Assembly (NCBI GenBank): GCA_002494215.1
Contig: DLBF01000118.1
Location: 1-10,932, forward strand
Source: Prevotellaceae bacterium UBA7028
Lineage (GTDB): Bacteria > Bacteroidota > Bacteroidia > Bacteroidales > Bacteroidaceae
DNA: 10,932 bases
Direction: 5' to 3'
The position numbers were made by a program, and so were the translations under genes. Every line of letters starts with the position of its first letter. Position 1 is the first letter of the stretch. Of this stretch, positions 5,955-10,932 are shown one piece after another. The notes below the pieces were generated by a model. It was not told where the DNA came from and did not search any database. It saw only the letters and a program-made list of their open reading frames with translations.

Positions 5955-6959
5955 TTATCTTATCAGAACCTTCTTTCCGTTTACGATGTAAAGACCGCTT
6001 TTAAATGAAGAATTAAAAGCCTCACCCCGACCCTCTCCAATGGGAGAGGGAGAAAAATCTGAACTTTGAACTTCTGAACTCTGCGCCGCCTTTAATTGTG
6101 AATTATGAATTATGAATTGTGAATTAACTTTACGTCCGCTCAGGTCGTAAACGTCACAAGTGACGTTGTCCTGAGCGACGGAAAGAACGGGCGTTGCCGT
6201 ATCGTACCTTACCTCCACCAAGACGGGACGATGGTCTGAGGCATCGGGCGCATTGATAACCTGCCGCTTACGTGCATAACAGGAAGAGCCCTTGCGGAAG
6301 GCTATGTAGTCGATGGTCTTCTTGGGAGTGCCGGCAGGGAAGGTGTAGTTGCTGCTGGAGCTCGTGGTGCTGTTCAGGATGGTAAAGCTCTTCTTCACAT
6401 TGGTGATGAACGTAGAGGATGGCTCATCGTTCCAGTCGCCACAGATAAAGAAAGGCTTATTCCATCGGGCAGCCTCCTCGAGGATGATATCCAACGAGGT
6501 CATACGGTTCTCCTCCTCGAGGGCAAGATGTGTACAAGCAAAGACATACTCTTGGAACTCGCACACCAGAAGGGCTCTTTTCTCGCTCCCCGGCAAAGGA
6601 ATAACGCGGTGCGACAAGGGTTTCTCCTTGCTGAGGATAGCCACCCCGTACTTGCCTCCCGCCAGTGGAATGGCAGGGCCAAAGGTGCTGTACATACCCA
6701 GCGACTTGCCCAGCACGGCAGCCTGGTGCACGCGGTTGGAACGCTTGACGCAACTGTCCACCTCCTGCAAGCCCACCACATCGGGTTCGGCATCCGCAAT
6801 AACCGCCGCCTGGCGATCGAGGTCTATCACATCGTCCTGCCCTGCCCCATGCTGGATATTATAGGTCATGATGCGCAACGTCTGCGGACTATCCTGCGCA
6901 TAAGCCATCAAGCCGACCTGCAGGCCTATTAAAAAAATCCATATAAATTTCTTTTTCAT
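5955..6959 (-). CDS. Secreted endonuclease/exonuclease/phosphatase-fold hydrolase with interrupted T9SS-like tail
   Basis: The 334-residue protein has a signal peptide (1-21, cut near AYA/QD) and a complete metal-dependent EEP core (about 28-250). The expected catalytic motifs are all present: MTYNIQHG (Asn34), LQEVD (Glu66), CTHLAL (His144), GDWND (Asp175, Asn177), IDYIAF (Asp217) and SDHRP (Asp242, His243). The fold cuts phosphodiesters or phosphomonoesters in nucleic acids, inositol phosphates or phospholipids. The YNIxHG form, with a compact core, resembles the bacterial 'metal-dependent hydrolase' branch rather than DNase I, but the substrate cannot be fixed. After the core comes CDVYDLSGRKV (268-278) and, at the very end, GLYIVNGKKVLIR (322-334), the two halves of a type-A-like T9SS sorting domain. 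Between them lie about 42 residues encoded by two intergenic-type repeats. The gene is 71 bases behind the histidine phosphatase gene with no consensus promoter between, so co-transcription is likely. Confidence 0.88.
   Translation of the reverse strand: MKKKFIWIFLIGLQVGLMAYAQDSPQTLRIMTYNIQHGAGQDDVIDLDRQAAVIADAEPDVVGLQEVDSCVKRSNRVHQAAVLGKSLGMYSTFGPAIPLAGGKYGVAILSKEKPLSHRVIPLPGSEKRALLVCEFQEYVFACTHLALEEENRMTSLDIILEEAARWNKPFFICGDWNDEPSSTFITNVKKSFTILNSTTSSSSNYTFPAGTPKKTIDYIAFRKGSSCYARKRQVINAPDASDHRPVLVEVRYDTATPVLSVAQDNVTCDVYDLSGRKVNSQFIIHNSQLKAAQSSEVQSSDFSPSPIGEGRGEAFNSSFKSGLYIVNGKKVLIR
6031..6050. repeat. Palindromic repeat unit inside the EEP gene
   Basis: CCCTCTCC-AATG-GGAGAGGG is a perfect 8+8 bp hairpin. 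With its flank (CTCACCCCGA at 6021-6030) it resembles a palindromic element I recognise from intergenic DNA of Bacteroidetes and other bacteria. Here it is translated in frame as part of SPSPIGEGRGEAF. Multi-copy status is from recognition and not tested. Confidence 0.65.
6094..6125. repeat. AATTCATAATTCA-type short tandem repeat inside the EEP gene
   Basis: The stretch is built from near-identical 7-8-base units (AATTGTG, AATTATG, AATTATG, AATTGTG, AATT). It is itself close to a direct heptamer array. It is typical of intergenic short repeats in Bacteroidetes. In the EEP gene it is read as NSQFIIHNSQL. Confidence 0.75.
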
Positions 6960-7030
6960 AAATTAGATTTAGAGGTTACAGGAGGCTGACAGCCCCAAGT
7001 CTTCCCACTCAGAAGAGAGAGAGCAAGAAA

Positions 7031-8329
7031 TTACAGAACGGACATCTTATTAAGGTAGTACGTACGCAGGTCGTCCCACTTATAGTAAGGACCGGTTACG
7101 GGAGTGCCAGGGAGTTTAACCTCGCGCTCGTTGAGCAACGCCTTTACAAGGATATCACCATCCTTACCCTTCTTGGGACGATAGAAGATAAGCTGGATAT
7201 TGCTGGCCATAGCGAAGATACGATAGTTGGCCCACGAGTAATCCAGACGGTCGAGGTCGGACACCACGATGCCTGCATCGCCCAACTCCATGAGGGTTGC
7301 CATGGGGATGACATAAACCTCGTGACCAAAGCGCAAAGTTGCGCCGACAAAGCTCTTGTTGTTAACAATGGTATCGGCAGTCTCGATGAAGTTCTTCAGC
7401 AAACCGCTGACACGCAGGGGAGCCTTCCTGTCGCTTGTGGGACAAGCACCATAGCCTGTATACCAATCTATATTATGCGCGCGCCAGATGTCGTAGCACT
7501 CATCCTCAGTGAAGTAATGATACATGTCGATGCCGTTGTCGTGGCTCTGCATATTGCTGGAAACATTGAAGACGTGGCGCATAAAGGGAATCTGCTCTAC
7601 GCTGTCGCGAACATAAACCTGATCGTTGAAGATAGAGTTAACGAAACGCTCGGGATGGATGAACTTCTTACGATACATATCGATTATATTGCCACGCTTC
7701 TTGATAGCCTTCTTAATCTCGGCGGGCGCAGCAGGTGCCAGGTAGTACTGGAAGCAGTCGCCCACGTCGTTGTGAATCCTAAGTTTGGGATTGAAGGCAG
7801 TAAGCTCTTCACACTCGGCCATCATAGACATGATGCAACGCTTGACAACAGTGCTGCGGGCATCCACCTGGCTGTTCTTGGAACCAAAGATGGTGGGGAA
7901 ATGCTCGGTCATACGCTTGCCAATGCGGTGATGCTGACGCTCGCCAACGGTGGTAAGGTCGCCTGCACGCTTATCGCAGCAAAGGTAGAACTTCTCCACG
8001 TCGGCCAACATCTGCTCGCCTGTAGCCGTCAGTTTGCCCAAGTCATGAGCCTTGCGCAAGGGTACCAGCACATCCTGATACTCGTCATCGCCACACAGCC
8101 AACGGCTGCCATGACGACCGTAATGCGACATATAGAAGGGCTCGTAGCCTTTGGGAGTGGGAGTAAGGACATCAGCCTCGGTAGGGTCGACGTATGCCAG
8201 AAGGTTGCTGGCAGAGAGACGGATGTTGTCGTGAATCTCCTGACGCGCCTTGCTCCAGTCCTGCTGGGCAAAGAGTATACTGGCAGTCGAAGAGGCTGCC
8301 AGCATGAATATAAAGAGTCTTTTTTTCAT
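7031..8329 (-). CDS. Exported histidine acid phosphatase (branch 2, phytase/MINPP-like)
   Basis: The 432-residue protein has a signal peptide (1-21, cut near LFA/QQ) and the active-site motif RHGSRW at 72-77, where His73 would form the phosphohistidine. Further phosphate-pocket residues are seen in DARSTVVKRCIMSM (Arg158, Arg164), and the C-terminal proton-donor site is RFGHEVYVIP with His336-Glu337. Size, the preceding GYEPFYMSHYG, and the spacing fit Bacteroidetes multiple-inositol-polyphosphate-phosphatase-like enzymes, which remove phosphate from phytate and other phosphomonoesters in the periplasm or at the surface. It has no T9SS-like tail and no lipobox, so it is probably periplasmic. 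It lies 61 bases after the decarboxylase beta gene and 71 bases ahead of the EEP gene. A hairpin but no consensus promoter is seen upstream, so it could be read through from the decarboxylase operon. True substrate is unknown. Confidence 0.88.
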   Translation of the reverse strand: MKKRLFIFMLAASSTASILFAQQDWSKARQEIHDNIRLSASNLLAYVDPTEADVLTPTPKGYEPFYMSHYGRHGSRWLCGDDEYQDVLVPLRKAHDLGKLTATGEQMLADVEKFYLCCDKRAGDLTTVGERQHHRIGKRMTEHFPTIFGSKNSQVDARSTVVKRCIMSMMAECEELTAFNPKLRIHNDVGDCFQYYLAPAAPAEIKKAIKKRGNIIDMYRKKFIHPERFVNSIFNDQVYVRDSVEQIPFMRHVFNVSSNMQSHDNGIDMYHYFTEDECYDIWRAHNIDWYTGYGACPTSDRKAPLRVSGLLKNFIETADTIVNNKSFVGATLRFGHEVYVIPMATLMELGDAGIVVSDLDRLDYSWANYRIFAMASNIQLIFYRPKKGKDGDILVKALLNEREVKLPGTPVTGPYYKWDDLRTYYLNKMSVL

Positions 8330-8358
8330 TTTAGATGTATGTTTTTCGTAATTTCGAC

Positions 8359-8384
8359 ATCACGATATATCGAAATACCGTGAT
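8359..8384 (-). other. 10-bp stem hairpin between the decarboxylase and phosphatase genes
   Basis: On the minus strand ATCACGGTAT, a 6-base loop and ATATCGTGAT pair over 10 bp (one G-U). It starts 7 bases after the oadB-type stop. No T-tract follows, so it is not a standard terminator. It may stabilise the upstream mRNA end, mark a processing site or be a protein-binding site (it contains the palindrome CGATATATCG). Confidence 0.5.
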
Positions 8385-8390
8385 TGATTG

Positions 8391-9677
8391 TTAACCAAGG
8401 AAACTCAGCAGGATACCTGCTGCTACGGCAGAGCCGATAACGCCAGCCACATTTGGGCCCATAGCGTGCATAAGGAGGAAGTTGCGCTTGTCGGCCTCCT
8501 GACCAACGGTCTGACTAACGCGGGCTGCCATAGGAACAGCACTTACACCAGCAGAACCGATGAGGGGGTTAATCTTCTCCTTCAGGAACAGATTCATAAT
8601 CTTGGCCATAAGCACACCACCTGCCGAACCGATGCCAAAGGCTACGATACCTACGCAGAGGATACCCAGCGTCTGCCAGTTCATGAACGAAGAGGCTGTG
8701 GCTGTGGCACCAACGGTAAGACCCAGGCAGATGACAACGATATTGTTCAGCTCGTTCTGTGCAGCCTTGCTCAGACGGTCAACCACACCGCTCTCCTTCA
8801 TCAGGTTACCCAACATCAGACAGCCGATAAGCGTACCTGCAGAGGGAACAATCAGCGACACGATGATGGCCACGATGATGGGGAAGAGAATCTTCTCCTT
8901 CTTGCTGACATCGCGCAACTGAGACATACGTATCTTACGCTCCTTCTCGGTGGTAAGCATCTTCATGATGGGAGGCTGGATAACGGGCACCAGAGCCATA
9001 TAGCTATAGGCAGCCACGGCAATGGGCCCCAGCAACTCGGGAGCCAGCTTACTGGTCAGGAAGATGGCGGTAGGACCGTCGGCACCTCCGATGATACCAA
9101 TAGAAGCAGCCTGTGCAGCGGTGAAACCAAAGATAGGCAGATCCATCTGTGTTACCAGGAAGGTAGCAAAGATACCTAACTGGGCGGCAGCACCCAGCAG
9201 GAGGCTCTTGGGATTAGCTATCAGGGGACCGAAGTCTGTCATGGCACCTACGCCCAGGAAGATAAGGCAGGGATAGATTCCCGACTTAACACCTATGTAG
9301 AGGATATCCAGCAGACCACCATGCGCCATGATGTAACCATAGCTGTGGTAGTTGGGACTGGCAGGATTCAGGAATTCGTTGTTCCACATCTCTGAATCAA
9401 ACATGCCAGCTCCGGGCAGGTTAGTGAGAATCATACCAAAGGCTATTGGGAGTAGCAGCAGAGGCTCATACTCCTTCTTGATAGCAAGATAAAGCAGGAA
9501 GCAGCCGATAAAGAGCATTACGGCACACTTCCAGCCCTCGCCTACGAAGAATGAGACAAAGCCCATCTCCTCAACGAACTTGCTTATACCTTCTTCTGCA
9601 TTAAAGCCAGCTGCCATAGCTGGCACACAGGCCAGCAACATCAGGCCCAAGACACAAAGAATCTTAATCTGTTTCAT
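8391..9677 (-). CDS. mmdB: Na+-translocating methylmalonyl-CoA decarboxylase beta subunit (OadB family)
   Basis: This 428-residue, very hydrophobic protein is the membrane pump that decarboxylates carboxybiotin and couples it to Na+ export. The family motif [10 protein letters not shown] starts at 197. Asp200, Tyr226, Asn370 and Ser379 sit exactly three positions before the residues known to matter in Klebsiella OadB (D203, Y229, N373, S382). The segment [19 protein letters not shown] (369-387) holds the last two. The N-terminus ([24 protein letters not shown]) looks like a cleavable signal peptide ahead of the canonical start of the family. The gene follows the biotin carrier by 46 bases and ends the complex's operon. 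OadB is shared by oxaloacetate, malonate, glutaconyl-CoA and methylmalonyl-CoA decarboxylases. The MMD assignment rests on the neighbouring MmdA-like subunit and the propionate-forming lifestyle of the group. Confidence 0.92.
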   Translation of the reverse strand: MKQIKILCVLGLMLLACVPAMAAGFNAEEGISKFVEEMGFVSFFVGEGWKCAVMLFIGCFLLYLAIKKEYEPLLLLPIAFGMILTNLPGAGMFDSEMWNNEFLNPASPNYHSYGYIMAHGGLLDILYIGVKSGIYPCLIFLGVGAMTDFGPLIANPKSLLLGAAAQLGIFATFLVTQMDLPIFGFTAAQAASIGIIGGADGPTAIFLTSKLAPELLGPIAVAAYSYMALVPVIQPPIMKMLTTEKERKIRMSQLRDVSKKEKILFPIIVAIIVSLIVPSAGTLIGCLMLGNLMKESGVVDRLSKAAQNELNNIVVICLGLTVGATATASSFMNWQTLGILCVGIVAFGIGSAGGVLMAKIMNLFLKEKINPLIGSAGVSAVPMAARVSQTVGQEADKRNFLLMHAMGPNVAGVIGSAVAAGILLSFLG

Positions 9678-9723
9678 GGCAATACTTAGTTATGTGTTTA
9701 CTATCTGCAAATTTTGTATCGCC

Positions 9724-10152
9724 TTATGCCAGCTCAACCAAGGCCTGACCACCGTCAACCTGATCGCCAACGTTCACAAGAACGGCCTTAACAGTTCCGG
9801 CAGCCTCGGCTGTGATGCTGTTTTCCATCTTCATAGCCTCGAGCATTACAACGGTGTCGCCAGCAGCAACCTGGTCGCCAGCCTTTACCAACACCTGAGT
9901 AATCTTACCGTTCAGAGGAGCTGTTACCACATTGCTACCAGCAGGAGCAGCTGCGGGCTTGGCAGCAGCAGGAGCAGCGGCAGGAGCAGCTGCAGGAGCA
10001 GCGGGCTTAACAACAGGCTTTGCGGCGGGCTTGCGCTCGGGCAGGGTTACAGTGTAGATCTTGCCATCGACAGTTACCTCGAGGGTATCTTCGTGCTCTA
10101 CAACATGAGCGGAATGTTCCTTTCCACTTATATTAAATTTGAACTCTTTCAT
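9724..10152 (-). CDS. mmdC: Biotin carboxyl carrier protein of the decarboxylase (MmdC-like)
   Basis: The 142-residue protein has a short N-terminal beta domain (1-40, MKEFKFNISGKEHSAHVV). An Ala/Pro-rich swinging linker follows (about 41-72, repeated PAAA units with scattered Lys), then a biotinyl domain (75-142). Its EAMKMEN motif places the biotinylated lysine at residue 108. The carrier takes CO2 from methylmalonyl-CoA on the alpha subunit and delivers it to the beta-subunit pump. It sits 13 bases after the OadG-type gene and 46 bases before the beta gene, the usual order for this complex. The linker DNA is a GC-rich run of near-repeats of GCAGGAGCAGC type at about 9945-10010 and so may vary in length between strains. 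The role in the complex is secure; the same protein could in principle also serve another biotin enzyme. Confidence 0.93.
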   Translation of the reverse strand: MKEFKFNISGKEHSAHVVEHEDTLEVTVDGKIYTVTLPERKPAAKPVVKPAAPAAAPAAAPAAAKPAAAPAGSNVVTAPLNGKITQVLVKAGDQVAAGDTVVMLEAMKMENSITAEAAGTVKAVLVNVGDQVDGGQALVELA

Positions 10153-10165
10153 CTTTTTCTGTGTT

Positions 10166-10489
10166 TTATAATCTGGGGTTTAATACTGCGTGCCAGTTAG
10201 AGGGGGTGTTCTTGATAGTAAGAACGCCACTCTCTTCGTCGTGGGCACTATTAAGATAAAGGTATAAGGCTGTGGCAACAACCACAAGGTCGTCACCCTC
10301 AGCAGCATCAGCATGCTTGCCAGGAGCCAAAGCGGGTGTCTTGTCCTCGCCCTGATGCTTATTGGCACGCTTGGCTATGTAGCCAAAGCATACCAATACC
10401 ATCACAATCAGGACCAGTATAGCAAACACCACGCATGGGCTGATACCAGCAATAGACCATGCTTCTGGAGTTATTGTTAATACTGTCAT
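10166..10489 (-). CDS. OadG-family small membrane subunit of the decarboxylase
   Basis: The 107-residue protein has one transmembrane helix (about 17-38, ISPCVVFAILVLIVMVLVCF). A charged, Ala/Pro-containing linker follows (41-65), then a short C-terminal segment with DDLVVVATALYLYLNSAHDE. This is the layout of OadG/MmdD subunits, which anchor the carboxyltransferase and biotin carrier to the beta pump and stabilise the complex. The gene lies between the alpha gene (20 bases upstream) and the biotin carrier gene (13 bases downstream), which supports the call more than the poorly conserved sequence does. The C-terminal segment (about 66-107, ending SNWHAVLNPRL) is longer than a minimal OadG tail. 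In Bacteroidetes this tail recurs as I remember it. Confidence 0.85.
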   Translation of the reverse strand: MTVLTITPEAWSIAGISPCVVFAILVLIVMVLVCFGYIAKRANKHQGEDKTPALAPGKHADAAEGDDLVVVATALYLYLNSAHDEESGVLTIKNTPSNWHAVLNPRL

Positions 10490-10509
10490 AACTTTAATCT
10501 TTTATTTGA

Positions 10510-10932
10510 TTACAGAGGTATGTTACCATGCTTCTTGGCAGGGTTGGTCAACCTCTTGTTCTTCAACTGCTCCAAAGCGCGGATGATGCGGAAACGAGTA
10601 TTGCGTGGCTCGATAACATCATCGATGTAACCATACTTGGCTGCCTGATAAGGATTAGAGAACAGATCCTCGTACTCGGAAATCTTGTCGGCCATGAACT
10701 GCTTAGCCTCTTCTTCCTTACCCTCAGCCTTCAGTTCCTTAGCCTCCTTGGCATAGAGAACGCTGGCTGCACCACTGGCACCCATAACGGCAATCTCGGC
10801 GCTGGGCCATGCATAGTTGGCATCACCACGCAACTGCTTACAGCTCATTACGATGTGGCTACCACCATAGCTCTTACGCAGGGTAACGGTCACCTTGGGT
10901 ACTGTGGCCTCACCGTAAGCATAGAGCAGCTG
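10510..10932 (-). CDS. mmdA: Methylmalonyl-CoA decarboxylase / propionyl-CoA carboxylase carboxyltransferase subunit, C-terminal part
   Basis: The frame enters from the window edge at 10932 and ends at the TAA at 10512-10510, giving 140 residues of a family usually about 510-520 long. The frame is open up to the edge, so the methionine-like GTG at 10893 is internal. Visible family blocks are KVTVTLRKSYGGSH, LRGDANYAWPSAEIAVMG (the acyl-CoA carboxyltransferase C-terminal signature) and the ending TNPAKKHGNIPL. This subunit transfers the carboxyl group of methylmalonyl-CoA to biotin. The sequence alone cannot separate MmdA from PccB. The OadG, biotin carrier and OadB genes directly behind it make the decarboxylase direction, yielding propionyl-CoA and a Na+ gradient, the better reading. 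The promoter and first part of the operon are outside the window. Confidence 0.92.
   Translation of the reverse strand, partial: QLLYAYGEATVPKVTVTLRKSYGGSHIVMSCKQLRGDANYAWPSAEIAVMGASGAASVLYAKEAKELKAEGKEEEAKQFMADKISEYEDLFSNPYQAAKYGYIDDVIEPRNTRFRIIRALEQLKNKRLTNPAKKHGNIPL

Noticed and set aside
6984..6994. GGCTG-A-CAGCC palindrome between the phosphatase genes as a terminator
   Set aside because: Arms of 5 bp with a one-base centre cannot form a useful hairpin, and no T-tract follows on the minus strand.
7322..8383. Long open frame (353 codons) on the plus strand opposite the histidine phosphatase
   Set aside because: It lies antisense to a gene with a complete active site and signal peptide. 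It shows no recognisable domain, and its openness follows from the codon use of the real gene.
8388..9179. Open frame on the plus strand (263 codons) rich in His, Thr and Gln opposite the OadB-type gene
   Set aside because: Composition is that of a reversed membrane-protein gene, and it covers the conserved GGADGP region on the other strand.

Overview
The window looks like chromosomal DNA of a Prevotella-like member of the Bacteroidales. The evidence is a SusC/SusD outer-membrane pair, a type-A-like T9SS C-terminal tail (GLYIVNGKKVLIR), a Bacteroidetes-type HU-family DNA-binding protein, and promoters that fit the Bacteroidetes consensus TTTG-N19-21-TAnnTTTG. Every gene I can support is on the minus strand, so transcription runs from high to low coordinates. 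The genus is inferred; no rRNA or other taxonomic marker is present.

Layout in the direction of transcription. (1) 10932-8391: the end of a sodium-translocating methylmalonyl-CoA decarboxylase operon, with the carboxyltransferase alpha subunit (5' part outside the window), the small OadG-type anchor, the biotin carrier and the OadB-type membrane pump. It would convert methylmalonyl-CoA to propionyl-CoA and export Na+ in the succinate-to-propionate fermentation. (2) 8329-5955: two exported phosphoester hydrolases, a branch-2 histidine phosphatase of the phytase/MINPP type and an endonuclease/exonuclease/phosphatase (EEP) fold enzyme. The second ends in a T9SS-like tail that has been split by intergenic-type repeats. 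A terminator follows at 5944-5920. (3) 5796-808: a SusC/SusD pair with its own consensus promoter, an upstream 7+7 bp palindrome and a terminator behind susD. (4) 863-160: a 704-base non-coding region. It holds a striking symmetric array of eight GATAC/GTATC words around a 40-bp perfect AT palindrome, plus the promoter, a dyad and a repeat-bearing leader of the last gene. (5) 159-1: the start of an HU-like DNA-binding protein.

How the genes may work together. The alpha, gamma/delta, biotin and beta proteins form one known membrane complex. The two phosphatases beside a SusCD transporter suggest capture of an organic phosphate: surface cleavage by the EEP enzyme, import through SusCD and periplasmic dephosphorylation by the histidine phosphatase. 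Inositol phosphates or phospholipid head groups are possible substrates. That model is inference from gene context and enzyme families. The most unusual sequence features are the mirror-symmetric iteron/palindrome element at 405-582 and the repeats read through in frame inside the EEP gene.
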